Positions 1 through 11,075 of a stretch of DNA of 64,000 nucleotides are shown here, piece by piece. Each line of letters starts with the position of its first letter. Position 1 is the first letter of the stretch. Location of the stretch: positions 2,852,001 through 2,916,000 of the forward strand of contig JAVTVX010000010.1 in assembly GCA_033439265.1 (NCBI GenBank), in the 5' to 3' direction. Position numbers and translations under genes: made by a program. The notes under the pieces were generated by a model. That model saw nothing but the letters and a program-made list of their open reading frames with translations. It did no database searches and had not been told where the DNA came from. This stretch comes from Dillenia suffruticosa. Taxonomy: Eukaryota > Streptophyta > Magnoliopsida > Dilleniales > Dilleniaceae.

Positions 1-139
1 GGATTAGCGACGAAAAATTTCTATCGCTAATCCGTTGCTAATCTCTTAGTATTTAGTCTGATATTAATTCGTCATTATTACGAATGAATTTTTTTCCGTC
101 AGTAATTTTTTATCGCTGATGGCATGTTTTCTTGTAGTG
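1..139. mobile_element. Terminal part of a CACTA-type DNA transposon
   Basis: The stretch ends in TTTTCTTGTAGTG, the reverse complement of the CACTA terminus CACTACAAGAAAA. Before it come subterminal motifs of the TTAGCGACGAAA type in both orientations, with variants that look like CpG decay. The other end lies outside the window, so neither length nor target duplication can be checked. It interrupts the gag-like coding sequence that follows. No transposase coding is visible. Confidence 0.75.
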
Positions 140-950
140 AATAAGTGCTTTCTCAGGTCGATAATCTTTCAAATTTCCTTTGGTATTCCCTCATGGAACT
201 GATTTGTTTCAACTTAGATATGACCTCATTGTAGTCTACATTGGTTGTATCACCAAATCTCTTCATCATCTACTTGCAAAGGCTCTTCCAAGATAAAACT
301 TTTTTATTAGCACTATACGTCTCCATTAGCTATTGCAGCCATTGTTGCGACTTATCCTCTAGGTAAAATCCGAAAATTTTAACTCTCTTATACTTATTTG
401 TAGGATAGTAATTGAATTAAATATCAGTTCTAGATATCCAAGAGCTTGCATCTCCCCCATTGAACTTTGGAAATTTGAGCTTATGCGTATAGCCCTTGGT
501 CTTGACTCACGATGACCTCTTCTCCTTTCTCTTGGCCCTTTTTCAACATTTTGGGTAGTGGGTTCGAAGGGATCCTCCTCCTCATCATTAAAGGACTCAG
601 ATCTAGGATTGTATGGATCAGATCTAGCCTCCTCACTATCATGGGCTGAACAGTATAGTTTCAACATAGATCGCATGGGCGATGTCTCCTACATTCAGTG
701 TTGAGGCTGCATAATTTGAATCAAATCAGCAATAGCCTATATGCTTTTCTCCATATTATCCACCTTTTCATCAAAATCTAGCATATTGGCATTGCTTTGG
801 GCTCGTTAGATCTCGAGGGCCTCGAGTAGTTCACATGAGTGGGATGCCTCAGCTATTCGGCCATGAGAATGTGCTGTTGCTGTTTTCTAGACAGATTTGA
901 GTGCAGTCTTTTCTTTTTTTTGTTGTCAGGCCATGGGTTTTGGCTTGAGG
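140..950 (-). pseudogene. Ty3/gypsy gag fragment (retrotransposon gag domain), broken
   Basis: Read on the minus strand, about 480 down to 140 resembles the plant Ty3/gypsy gag core: a KFPKFNGGDA-like entry, then a segment like FNYYPTNKYKR, then LEDKSQQWLQWL. A charged spacer (359-676 open) precedes it. In-frame stops and frame changes break it, and the CACTA end at 139 cuts off the rest. The N-terminal part near 850-945 is rich in Lys and Gln. No protease, RT or integrase follows in the window. Assignment rests on recognising the conserved gag pattern; the exact lineage is not determined. Confidence 0.6.
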
Positions 951-1949
951 CTGTGTTTTTTGATGGGAAAGGATGTTTAAATGATTAGGTATTGAAGTAT
1001 GCAAGGAAAACAAGGTAATCTATCACATTCTTAACAGATCAAGACTAGATAGTCTTGATTTTCCTGAAAGGCTGTGGGCAGCACAAATTTTGTTGTTTGC
1101 AAATGACTTTTTGGGTTTTAGGTTAGGTTTTTTTTTTTTTTTTTTTTTTTTTTTGTGAATACGGATACTGGGGTGATGGAATATAATGTTTTTTGATGGA
1201 AACAAGGTGCGTTGTGGCTGTTGGATAAAAGGAAGGGCTGCCGCAATCGCGATTTATAAATCTTGGACAGATTGTTTTGCTACTGGTTCTAGTATTGTGC
1301 GGTTAAGGTTTTTTAATGAGGATGAATGTTGTGCTCTCAATGAAAGCACCAAACTATTGAGTTCTCGTGTATTAAGGGTTTATATCTAGGATTGGAGTGC
1401 AAAACTTCACATAGAACTCATGTCACATATGAAGGTGGTTGAAATTAGCAAGAGTGAATGGACTAAGATTAGGGTTTTTTGGGTAACGATTATGGTAATC
1501 TTTCCTTCACAAGAATTGATTAAATGCCTCATCTCTTTGCACTTGGGGATCTTCAAGAGGTGGTATAACACTCAGAAAACAAAGTTCCTTCGTGTTCTTA
1601 AGATGGGTGGAGAGAAAACTCTAGCTTTGATAAATGGCAAGCTGGTAGAACAAAAACTAGGATTACAAAGTGCCTTCTTTAGTATTTATGCTACTAGGGT
1701 TTGGAGTGATACTTTCTCACTACTAAGTCCAAAATATAAATTAATTATTTTCCTACCAAACAAGATCTAAGAATTAAACAAAACATAATAAAATAAGAAA
1801 TCCCAATCAAACTACTCCTTAGCCGTGAAGTGGGACAAACATCCTTGCGGGGCAGGCCCACTTGGGCCAGACCATAGGTCATGGGCCGGGCCTTGGGCCA
1901 TTTCTCCAAAAGGCTCTAAACCTTCTCTAGTATCCTTTAGGAACCCTAG
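951..1949. other. Non-coding, probably retrotransposon leader or LTR
   Basis: No gene is recognised. There is a poly-T run at about 1129-1154 and two short plus-strand open stretches (1186-1389, 1420-1770) without recognisable domains. Around 1840-1900 is a GC-rich patch of GGGCC/GGCCC words. Because it lies upstream of the minus-strand gag, it may be that element's LTR and leader, but no primer-binding site or LTR partner was found. Confidence 0.3.
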
Positions 1950-1984
1950 ATGGATATAATGCTTGGATTGCTGTTCACGGGCTC

Positions 1985-2389
1985 TCAGCTGCCCGATTGG
2001 ACTCCAAAGGCCTGCGGTTGGTGCACCTCTTCCATTTTACGCTCGAGCCCTTCTAACTTGGACTCCTCTTGCTTGCATACTATCTCTAGGCTCTGTACAA
2101 CACCTTGTGCCCCTAAAACATCTTCCTTCATGTCCTCCGTGCTGTTTGACAACATCATCTCCTTTTCCATGCTATCCGTGCACAATCGTTGTGTGTCGGG
2201 CTCGGTTGCGCACTCAATGGCCCCTAAGGACTGCTTCCTTGCTTCGGCACACTTAGCTCTGAACCTAATATTCCTCATGGTCCTCATCAAGTCTGTATTA
2301 GCGTGGCATGCATGTGCCATGTGGGGAAAGTGGGCACATGTCCATTTTTGGACAGCCCCTCTTGCGGTGTGTGGGAGTGCGTGTAGCAC
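1985..2389 (-). CDS. Open frame of unknown function, coiled-coil-like, in a GC-richer island
   Basis: The minus strand is open for 134 codons. The product is rich in Glu, Lys, Ala and Met, with a stretch near the C-terminal half (MKEDVLGAQG followed by KQEESKLEGLERKMEE) of coiled-coil character. I do not recognise a family. Base composition is clearly richer in GC than the AT-rich DNA on both sides. The opposite strand is also open across much of it, so it could be a chance frame in a GC-rich patch of a decayed retroelement. Confidence 0.25.
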   Translation of the reverse strand: MLHALPHTARGAVQKWTCAHFPHMAHACHANTDLMRTMRNIRFRAKCAEARKQSLGAIECATEPDTQRLCTDSMEKEMMLSNSTEDMKEDVLGAQGVVQSLEIVCKQEESKLEGLERKMEEVHQPQAFGVQSGS

Positions 2390-2399
2390 TCATTTCGAC

Positions 2400-2970
2400 C
2401 GAAAGTTTCAACAAAATAATTTTTTATTCTTTTCAAAATTTTCTGCAATTTTTAATTTATTTTTTGAGGTCAAAAAATTATTTGTATTAATTTTTTAAAT
2501 ATATAAATTGTTTAAAATTACAAAAAATTATTTCAGTTCCAAAAAAATTCTGAAAATTTTCAAATGAGTTGGATGAAAATTTATTTTTCGCACCCATTAT
2601 TTGTATGTATTTTTTGTTCATTTATTTATATTTGAAAATTTGTTTTTCTAACATAATTTTTTTTAAAAAAAATTGGAGCAAATATCTTTAAAATAAATAT
2701 TTTGAAATCTATTATAATATAATGGTTGACTGTGTGATCGATCTAACATTGTTCCCATTTTCTAGGGTAACGGTGATGTTCAGATGCAAAGTTGGAATTC
2801 TCCAAGGGGGAGCTAGAGTATTAAGAAGTTTAAAGTATATGATGAAGTTGGATCAAATGTTCATTTATAAGATAGACTCATCTCATGGTTTGTTAGATCA
2901 TTTGAAGATCATGGAAGAAAAATGTCTAGAATTTTTTAAATTACATCATTTTTTTAGGAGATGACATATA
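2400..2970. other. AT-rich spacer and a degenerate coding-like stretch
   Basis: 2400-2700 is AT-rich with runs of A and T and no gene. From about 2722 to 2964 the plus strand reads like decayed coding DNA: one frame is open for 80 codons, and another frame gives words such as LISWFVRSFEDHG between stops. I do not recognise the source. Confidence 0.25.
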
Positions 2971-3405
2971 CATTTTGAGAAATTTTGTGGCCCTTTATTG
3001 GGTTAGCGTGGTTGATGAGATGATTGCCGAGAGTGGGAGTATGATTCTTGATGATATGATACCATTATTAACAGAAATGTGGAAAGTCAAGAATTTAGAG
3101 ATCCAAATGAAAAAAAAAGCTATCCCAAAGTATATATAGCTCGAGCATATGTGCTATAAGGATATTTTCTCTTAGGGATATCCTATACATTTTGAGAAAT
3201 TCTGTGACTCTTTATTGGGTTAGCGTGGTTGATGAGATGATTGCCGAGAGTGGGAGTATGATTCTTGATGATGTGATGTTATTATTAATAGAAATGTGGA
3301 GAGTCAAGAATTTAGAAATCCAAATGAAAAAAAAAATATCCCAAAGTATATATAGCTCGAGCATACGTGCAATAAAGATATTTTCTCTTATAGATATGCT
3401 ATCTA
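2971..3405. repeat. 217-bp tandem duplication, two diverged copies
   Basis: Copy 1 starts at 2971 and copy 2 at 3188, both with CATTTTGAGAAAT. The copies share GGTTAGCGTGGTTGATGAGA, the segment GAGAGTGGGAGTATGATTCT, a poly-A tract and TATATATAGCTCGAGCATA. They differ by scattered substitutions and small indels, so the duplication is not recent. Function is unknown. Confidence 0.8.
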
Positions 3406-3876
3406 AGGGAATGGTGAACTTGATATCTCGATTGGTTATGTCTTGAATGGAGATATTGTATTTGTATTTTTTCTTATGTGTGTTATGTATATATGCTAAA
3501 ACCATGATAATGTATTAGGGAAACTTTTAAAATTTTTAATGTAAAGTTTCTTTTTTAAACATATGTTAGCTATGTTTGTTGTTTTTGATGATCATATATG
3601 CAAAAGAAAAATAGGGTCTATTAAATGAAAATTTTGGATTGGTAGAATTTGAGTAATTTTCATCCAAAATTAAAATAATTGTTTAAATATTTTGTATATT
3701 TAAGTGGAAAGTTTTATGTTGGAAAAATTTGAATAATTCTCCCATAAAATTTATTAAATTTTGTAATTTTAAATTAAATTTGTGATGATGATATATTATT
3801 ACCATAGATGATGATTGAGAATCCAGTGAACTTTCAATTTTATACCTAATGTTGACATGTCATGAATATTAATTTT
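3406..3876. other. AT-rich non-coding DNA upstream of the SINE
   Basis: No gene, LTR partner or RNA is recognised. It lies where the 5' LTR or leader of degenerate Copia element C would be expected, but no match to the 3' end of that element was seen. Confidence 0.3.
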
Positions 3877-3892
3877 GAAGTACAAAATTGGG

Positions 3893-4107
3893 ACCAACGT
3901 GAGTTGGCTCAACTGGATGTGGGGTTGAGTACCCGTAATCATGACCGAGGTTCGACTCCCGTTGGGAGCATCGGTCACTCATGTGTATGGAGTGTTCCCC
4001 GTTGGGAGACCCGTCCTCCGAAAGGAGCCACTATAGCTGTTGGTCCGAATTAATCGAGACAAAATTTTGGATATCGGGCAGTGTTCAAGACATTGTACAA
4101 AAAAAAA
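3893..4107 (+). mobile_element. tRNA-derived SINE with 16-bp target site duplication
   Basis: The body of about 215 bp has a polymerase III A box (TGGCTCAACTGG, about 3905) and B box (GGTTCGACTCC, about 3949), then an unrelated 3' part ending TTGTAC plus a short A tract. The 16-bp direct repeat GAAGTACAAAATTGGG flanks it exactly (3877-3892 and 4108-4123), as expected for LINE-mediated retroposition. The structure fits plant tRNA-derived SINEs with a TTGTAC tail. The perfect flanking repeat suggests an insertion younger than the surrounding decayed Copia element. Confidence 0.9.
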
Positions 4108-4174
4108 GAAGTACAAAATTGGGTATAACATATAAGCATGAATACTTGTATCTACCCTTTTAAAAATCTAGAGC

Positions 4175-4297
4175 ATGGCATCGAAATTCATTATTGTGGA
4201 CTTGAATAAACGTGACAAACTAAATGATGTCAATTATGATATATGATGCTGTAAAATCTTATATGTAATGGAAGAATAAGATGTCTTGGATAACATC
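4175..4297 (+). pseudogene. Copia element C: start of gag, split by element A
   Basis: From ATG at 4175 the plus strand reads MASKFIIVDLNKRDKLND, then decayed gag sequence with stops. It breaks at 4297 where element A is inserted. It resumes on the other side of A after the duplicated AAACA, so that the codons for KHVM run across the junction (4298-4302 joined to 17286 onward). This continuity shows the two pieces are one element. Confidence 0.65.
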
Positions 4298-4302
4298 AAA
4301 CA

Positions 4303-5093
4303 TGTTATTCAACTCGATGGGGATGAATAGTTGAATATGAATTTTTATGACTTTTTAAAAATTGAACTAGTAACAGAAACAAATAAATAAATAAGTATAG
4401 AGAACACTAAAACTTTTTGTAGTGATTTCACCAAACTCGGTGTAGGTCCACTCCCAAACTTCCCATGGATTTTTCACTAATAGTTTGGAATACAAATTTG
4501 ATTGCAGATTCAAATTCAACCTTTATACTATTTCTACCTAACACTCCATTTCAATTTTTCACAGATTGATTTTTCACTTTCAAGACCTAAAGCAGCAATA
4601 CACTCTTTAGTCTTTGACACCTGTAGGAATCCAAAAATGAATGTCAAGATTTGAGGCTTTCTTTCCTCAGATGTGACAAATTATGTGCTATTTTCTAAGC
4701 TTTTGAGATAGATAAGAAAATTAAGAACATGAAAGAATATAAAAGAGATTTTTTTAGAGCATTCAATTCTTCTAACCCTCTCTTCTTCTACTCTTCGATA
4801 TTTATTGAGATATTGAATAGATTCGTTGAGAATTGTTAAGAGTTGTTGCATTTGAACGTTAAATAATTAATTTTTGCTATTAATGCTCTGCAACAGTTTC
4901 CTTTCTTCGCGCTGAGCCTCTACTCTTTTACTGGTGCAATTTTTATTTAGGCCAATCAAAACATGCTTGTACTGCATTTTAATATTAGTTTTGATAGAAA
5001 TGGAAATATTTCAGAAATCAAAGAAATGAAGTATTTGTTTAGTTTAAATCTGTTTCGTAAATTTGGTTTCTGACACACGCTGGTCAACAAGTT
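4303..5093 (-). repeat. Truncated 3' LTR of Copia element A
   Basis: It starts TGTTATTCAACT and matches the 15425-16170 part of the other LTR closely, including a shared TTTTTATGACTTTTTAAAAA segment. It carries about 60 bp near 4420-4475 that the partner lacks. Similarity stops near 5093 after GGTCAACAAG, so the portion with the GTCGAC array, the promoter-side end and the polypurine junction are missing. Confidence 0.8.
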
Positions 5094-5859
5094 CACACAC
5101 TTGGCACTCTCTTTGCATACTTTGTACACACTTCAACACTCTGCACACTTCACACACTTAGCACACACTCTAGCACACTATACGCACTCACACTCCAATA
5201 CTCTGCATGGTGCTCTTAGCACATTGCACAATTATTTTCTCCCCTTTTTTGTTATCAACAAAAGAAATATACTTAGCACGCTTCATGCAGACTCCTCTTC
5301 TCACCATTTAACTATAGACTTAGCATCTGCACATGTCTGCATTGCTAGCTTCTGAAATGCACTTACAACTTGCACACTTATAACATACACACTAATTCAG
5401 TCTGTATGTATCCATTTCTCACATCTACTTATACATTATACTACATTTTACTACGGCATAGACTTTAGCATACACACCTATGTCTCCAAATGAAGCACAT
5501 CAATATATACACCTATGTCTCCACAATTACATCTGCCCATCCACATACTTCAGCACATTATAGTATATACAATTTCCTTCAACAGAGACATCAGTATCTT
5601 GCCCTATGTCTCCATTATTTCAGAATAAACAGTATATTTATACAATGTTGAAAAAGGAAAAGTATGACAGTTTACATATATCAAAGGAAGTTCAAGGTTT
5701 CAAATAAAAATGAAAAGCATAATAGTTAAATGAGAATGCATAGCTAAGAAGATAATTGTACATTTTAAAAGAAATTCAAGGTTTCAAAGGCTTGCAAAAT
5801 AAAATTCAAGGTCACAAACAGTAAGTTTAAGACAAGTAAGAGGATAATGAGTATCTATG
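5094..5859 (-). other. 3' non-coding zone of element A with TTAGCACAC-type repeats
   Basis: No coding region is recognised. Short words such as TTAGCACAC, CTTAGCAT and ACACACT recur from 5100 to 5560. Near 5242-5262 the minus strand reads TTGTTGATAACAAAAAAGGGG, shortened here to its core GATAACAAAAAAGGGG. This looks like the GATGATAAAAAGAGG site of element B at about 38025, so the two elements share this 3' layout. Confidence 0.4.
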
Positions 5860-6815
5860 CTAATAAGATCTTGATGGTTTGGGATCTTTCTTGGATTTGC
5901 CTTTTTCTTTGACTAAGGAGTTTAATTTCTCCTTGACTCCTTCAAGTTCTATTTTGACAAAGCAACTCATTTGCCCTATGATTGTTTGTCTTCTTTCAAT
6001 GTTTTGCAATTTGTCCCAAATCATTTCAAGGGTGATTGATTGGATGCTTAAGGGTTCACCTTCCTCTATTCTTCTTTCTTTTCTTAGAGCATTCTCAGTG
6101 GCTTCTTTAGCATTATCACTAACCTCTTTAGCTTGTCTTTTGCTTGCTCCCCCTTCTTTTCTTATCCATTCTCCTTCACTATTGCTCATCCATTTAGCTC
6201 TTAACATTAAAGATGCATTGACTGCATTCTTCTCACTCAACATAATAATTGTGTCCTTTTCCAACTCCACACGATTTTTTGATAGAATATCAGTAATCAT
6301 GCTAGCATATGACAACAGAGAGCTCTCAGACCTATGTGCAGCTATCATGAAGTGAGGAATAATGTAATGCAGTCCGGGATTCTTCTCACTCATAATACAA
6401 GCCATTAACCAAAAATCCTCCCTAGAAACAGTAGTATAATTACCTCCTCTAGCTCTTAATACATGAGAGACAATCAGGTGTAGGATACGCTCATGAAAAC
6501 TAAGCTCCATGGCATTAGTATTTACCATAGTCAAATTCTCATCACCATAGACAACCCTAACATTATCCAAGTAACTAGATTTTATGTAAGGTTCACACTC
6601 ATCATAGGAAACCCAAGTAATACCATTTTCTTGACATATATTCCTAAAGGTGACTTTAACTTCCTTCCTATTCATGAAAGTTTTGAACCCACATGAGACA
6701 TAATAATCATCCAAGATAATTCGAGTCTCATTCTCAGTTTCATCACATATCACTTCTAGGTTATTGTGGAACAATTTAACTTGCTTCTCATGAATGGATT
6801 TGTTGGGTTCAGAAG
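5860..6815 (-). CDS. Extra ORF of Copia element A (plant transposon-associated protein)
   Basis: The minus strand is open from about 6815 to the stop at 5860, over 300 codons, with no ATG at its head; the first ATG lies about 33 codons inside the commonly open part. The product has a central segment WLMACIMSEKNPGLHY followed by IIPHFMIAA, then a Lys/Glu-rich tail ending near KGKSKKDPKP. The same region occurs in element B (37125-37640, LMAYIMDKKNPNLHYSIPYF). It resembles the uncharacterised 'putative plant transposon protein' often found in plant retroelements; that identification is from memory of the family. It lacks gag or pol motifs. Its N-terminal part (6820-7110) is broken by stops. Function is unknown. 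Confidence 0.6.
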
Positions 6816-7231
6816 TGAATTAGAACATACCTCAATTAAATGTTTTTCGTATTTGAAATTCACATTTTTTAAGAATAGCCAATCGATCTACCTCCCATAA
6901 TTCACCTTTCTTTTTGAAAACACTTTGTCATACAAGTCGCTTTGCTCCATTGACTGAAATTCATAGGTGTTAAATTGCTCTGTTCGTTGCGAAAGAGGAG
7001 TTGGGGTTTCACAAAGTAGGATTTTGATGAGGAACCTTTTCTTGTACGTTTCGAGGATTATTTGGAGAATTCAGAAGGTTTCTTGATGGCATTTTCATCT
7101 CAGGGGCGATTGAAGTTCGAAGAGGAGATTAAACAAACTAGGGTTTCGATATTGGGGATTAGGGTTTCGAATTTGATAGATTATGGTTTCAGGAGGAAGA
7201 GGGAAAGTTTGAATTTGGGATTAAAGGTTAG

Positions 7232-7545
7232 ATGAGTTGATGTGCCGACTATTCATATTCAATTATTTGTGTCTCAGGTCGACATCTTTAAGTACACATC
7301 GACCTGCTTAATGATTTTTTTAGTCATCGGGTCGACACATTAAGGAAGGCAATGACCTGCCTTTTCATTGGTGCGCAGGTCGACATAGTTAAGTTTGGGT
7401 CAATTTGTCATCTTCTAATTTAAGTGTCAGGTCGATATCAGGTCAACAAGTTATTTAAATCTAAGGACTAGCGGGTTGACATGACTTTACATTCTTTTAA
7501 TTTGTCGACATATTTTTATAAATAGGTCGACTTGAAGCTATTTCT
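7232..7545. repeat. GTCGAC-type palindrome array (element A, between pol and extra ORF)
   Basis: The words AGGTCGACA, GGTCGATA, GGTCAACA and GTTGACA recur every 20 to 50 bp with unrelated spacers. The core is GTCGAC, or the variants expected if its CpG cytosine is lost on either strand. The position between RNase H and the extra ORF is the same as in element B (35390-36000). Confidence 0.8.
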
Positions 7546-7581
7546 TAGATCTATAAGACTTTGTTTTTCATTCCTTTGTTT

Positions 7582-8060
7582 CTATTTCTTCATTTCTATC
7601 ATTCCTAATTCTCTTCTCAGTTCACAAAATCTATTTTTATCCAAAGGTTTGGTAAGGATATCAGTAATTTGTTTTTGAGTCTCAATGTACTCAAGAACAA
7701 TTTTATTTTTCAAAACATGGTCTCTTATGAAGTGATGACTCACTTCTATATGTTTAGTTTGTGAATAATGAACTTGATTCTTTGTTAGATCTAGTGTACT
7801 TGTGTTATCACATTTGATTGGAATGCAATCATAATTTAATCCATAGTCCTTCATTTGGTACTTGATCCAAAGGATCTGTACAGTACACTATCTGAAATAT
7901 ATTCTGCTTCCGTCATTGACAATACTACACTACTTTGTTTTTTGGAAAATCATGATACCAATATGTTTCCAAAGAATTGGCAAGTACCACAGGTACTTGT
8001 TCTATCTATTTTGCATCCGACATAGTCAGCATCACAGAAACCATGTAACTGAAAGTTTGA
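7582..8060 (-). pseudogene. RNase H domain of Copia element A
   Basis: The minus strand reads a GFCDADYVGCK start, VSWFSKKQSSV and TEAEYIS, then (7582-7854 open) IKCDNTSTLDLTKN, HYSQTKHIEVSHHF and DILTKPLDKNRF. These are the conserved Copia RNase H landmarks. A frame break near 7860 separates the two halves. Confidence 0.8.
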
Positions 8061-8269
8061 GTTTTTGTCATACTAAAGACCCAAATGAGTGGTTTCTTTT
8101 AGATATCTGAAAATTCTTTTGATCGCAATTAGGTGGGATTCTTTTGGATCTGATTGAATTCTGGTACAAAGATATACACTAAATTATATATCAGGTCTTG
8201 AAGTAGTGAGATACAATAGAGATCTAATCATGTTTCTATATAGTTTTTGACAGATTGATTTATCATTTT

Positions 8270-9100
8270 AATCTTTGTCTAATTTTATACTTGTGCTCAT
8301 TGGATTAGCATTTCCCTCGCAATCATGAATCCAAATCTTTTAATAAGATCATTTGTATATTTTGACTGATTTATGAAAATTTTAACATCTGATTGTTTAA
8401 TTTGAAGTCCAAGAAAATAATTCAATTCTCCCGTTTATACTCATGTCAAATTCTCCCTATATTTTGGTTGCAAATTCTTCACACATTTTTATGCTAGTTT
8501 CTCCAAATATTATGTCGTCTACATATATTTGAATTATTAAGAAGTTATCATCTTTTCTTTTGATAAAGAGGGTGGTATCTATCTTCCCTCTTTCAAAGTT
8601 ATTTTCAATTAGAGAGTTACTTAGTCTTTCATACCAAACTCTAAGAGTTTGTTTCAGACCATACAAAACTTTTGTCAATTTGTAAACATATTCAGGACAT
8701 TTTGGATCTTCAAAACTATGTGGTTTTTTAATATATACTGTTTCATTTAAATACCCTTTTAGAAATATGCTCTTAACATCCATTTGATAAAGTTTAAAGT
8801 TCATAAAGCAAGGGAAGGCAAGAAGCATTCTGATTGCTTTTAAACTGGCCACTGGTGCATAAGTTTCATCAGAGTCAATTCACTCCTCTTAACTATAATG
8901 TTTGGCTACTAATCTTGTCTTATTTCTTATGATTGTACTATATTCATTAAGTTTATTTTTGAAAACTCATTTGATTCCAATCATAAATGATCTGTTGGTT
9001 TAGGGATAAGATTCCATACTCTATTTTTTTCAAACTGATTTAATTCATTTTGATGGCCATTATCCAATTTTCATTTCCAAAGACTTCTTCCACATTTTTA
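8270..9100 (-). pseudogene. Reverse transcriptase of Copia element A
   Basis: The open part at 8457-8852 (131 codons) reads LYQMDVKSIFLKGYLNE, YKLTKVLYGLKQ and IYVDDIIFGET. The catalytic YVDD box is therefore intact, and the KLTKVLYGLKQ motif is typical of Copia RT. The upstream part (8860-9100) and downstream part (8270-8450) hold stops and frame changes. Confidence 0.85.
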
Positions 9101-9199
9101 GGTTCATTTGAGGAGATAAAAGCTATGTATTCACATTGGTTTTGTAGAGCTGATCTAGTTCTGACACTTGAGCTAATACTACTTATTATGTTTTCTGGA

Positions 9200-10400
9200 A
9201 TTACATCTTTCTTTATTTGGGGGTACTTGATTTCTTATTCTTGTTGAGTTTCATTATTTTCCTCTTGCTCGATGATTTCATTTGTTTCCTCTTTTTGGAG
9301 ATTTGCTTATCAGTGAGGTTTATTTTATTTATTTTTTCAGTAATATCTTCATTATCCAATTTTCTTTGATTGGATTCATTTTCTTCATCAAACTCTACAT
9401 GAATTGACTCCTCTACTGCCATGATTCTTTTGTTGTAAACTCTATATGCTTTACTTGTTATGGAATATCCTAAAAAAATTGTTTCATCACTTTTGATATC
9501 AAAATTTCCTAATACTTATTTCTCGTTGGTTAAGACAAAGCATTTACATCCAAAAACTTTAAAATAAGCTATATTTGGTTTTTTTCCTTTTTCAAGTTCA
9601 TAAGGTGTTTTCTTTAGGATTGATCTTATTTGTACTCTATTCAGAATGTAACACGCGGTATTTACTACTTCTGCCCAGAATAATTTAGACAGGTTATTCT
9701 TGCAAAGCATTGTCCTAACCATCTCTTGGAGGGTTCTGTTCTTTCTCTTTACCACCCTATTTTGTTGAGGTGTTCTAGGTGCTGAGAAATTATGGTTAAT
9801 ACCATGATGGTTACAGAATTCTTCTATGATTTTTTTTTCAAATTCTTTGCCATGATCACTCCTAATACTTTTAACTGACATTCTTTTTTCATTTTGAATT
9901 TTTTTACACGATTTGATGAAAGCCTCACTAGCTTCCTCCCTTTTGGCAAGAAATAGAACCTATATATACATAGAGTAATCGTCAATGATTACAAAACCAT
10001 ACTATTTTTCACCTAAACTTTGAGTTCTATTTGGTCCCAAAAAAATAATGTGAAGAAGTTCTAATGGATTGCTAGTTGATACACAATTTTTTGGTTTGAA
10101 AAAGGTTTTGGTTTGTTTACCATTCATGTAGGTATCACATAATTATTCTTTTCAAATTTTAATTTTGGTAGACCTTTTACTATGTTTTTCTTAACTAACT
10201 TTGAAATTGTATTCATACTTGCATGCCCTAATCTTCTGTGCCATAGCCATGATGTGTTTTTGTTTATAGTAACTAAACATGAATCACTTGAGGTTTCTAA
10301 GTGTTCTAGATCTATTACATATAGGTTTCCTCTTCTTTGACCAGTGAACTTGATAGTATTAGAGAATTTGTCGATAATGGAACATGCATCAGATTCAAAT
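9200..10400 (-). pseudogene. Integrase of Copia element A, with acidic linker
   Basis: The core at 9516-9881 reads IRSDHGKEFEK, then NFSAPRTPQQNRVVKRKNRT, AEVVNTACYILNRV and a conserved KVFGCKCFV segment. The second catalytic Asp (SDHG) is present, but the usual Glu in VVERKNR is Lys here. 9882-10400 holds the integrase N-terminal part with stops. 9213-9422 is a Lys-rich linker toward RT beginning near VEESIHVEFDE. Confidence 0.8.
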
Positions 10401-10479
10401 ATAACTGGGTAACTTTTGTCACATAATTGACTGACACATAACAGAATGAATTTTAGTCCAGAAATAAGAAGTACATTCT

Positions 10480-10760
10480 GAATTTGAGAGTCAGTAGACT
10501 TACCTCCGATATTACCTATTCCAATGATTTTTCATTTTGAGTTGTTACCAAATGCAACATTTTCTCCTTTTTTGCTCTTAAGATATGAGAATTTTGAGAC
10601 ATCCTTAGTCATATACCTTGAACAACCACAGTCTATGCACTATATTGACTTCCCGGGAAACTCTCTTGATTTCAAATATAACTGCAACAAGATTCAATCA
10701 CACTTTTGCCTTTGATACCCACATCTTTTTGGGTCCGTCTGAGTTAGCTTTAAATTGATT
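10480..10760 (-). pseudogene. Aspartic protease remnant of Copia element A
   Basis: On the minus strand a segment reading IDCGCSRYMT corresponds to the Copia protease active site, which is normally DSGCSRHMT. It is followed by a LKSKKGENVAFGNN-like stretch. The active-site Ser is replaced, and stops interrupt the frame. Confidence 0.6.
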
Positions 10761-10787
10761 TTTAGCAATCCATTTTAAGTTCATTTT

Positions 10788-11070
10788 TTATGAGTTTAGA
10801 AACCAGCAAGTGTAAATAGAGTGTTCAATGTTTTTGCAGTAAATACAATATTTGTTAATCGCACTTGGATTCTTAATGTTATTTGAAGGTTTGTTTTTAA
10901 GTTTGCAGTTTTTTGACTTGTGCTCAATTTTCATGCATGTATGGCATCTCTCTAATTTGACATTCTCAGAATTTGGCACAAAAAATTTATATAACTTTTT
11001 ATGTATTTAAGTTGGGTTATATCCTAATCCGGCCTTATCAAACAGGGCTCTTTATGCTACTAGTATGGCA
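10788..11070 (-). pseudogene. Gag C-terminal part with two CCHC knuckles (element A)
   Basis: The open 63 codons contain CHTCMKIEHKSKNC and YCIYCKNIEHSIYTC, each of the CX2CX4HX4C pattern that binds nucleic acid in retroelement gag. Upstream, to 11070, the reading frame is like the GLGYNP region of element B (about 31820) and stops where the solo LTR is inserted. Confidence 0.65.
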
Positions 11071-11075
11071 TCTAG

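Noticed and set aside
3893..4107. Functional tRNA gene
   Set aside because: A and B boxes are present, but the sequence continues into an unrelated tail with poly-A and 16-bp target duplications, so it is a SINE.
5879..6355. 158-codon plus-strand open frame
   Set aside because: Lies antisense to the extra ORF of element A, which has a homolog in element B; this frame does not.
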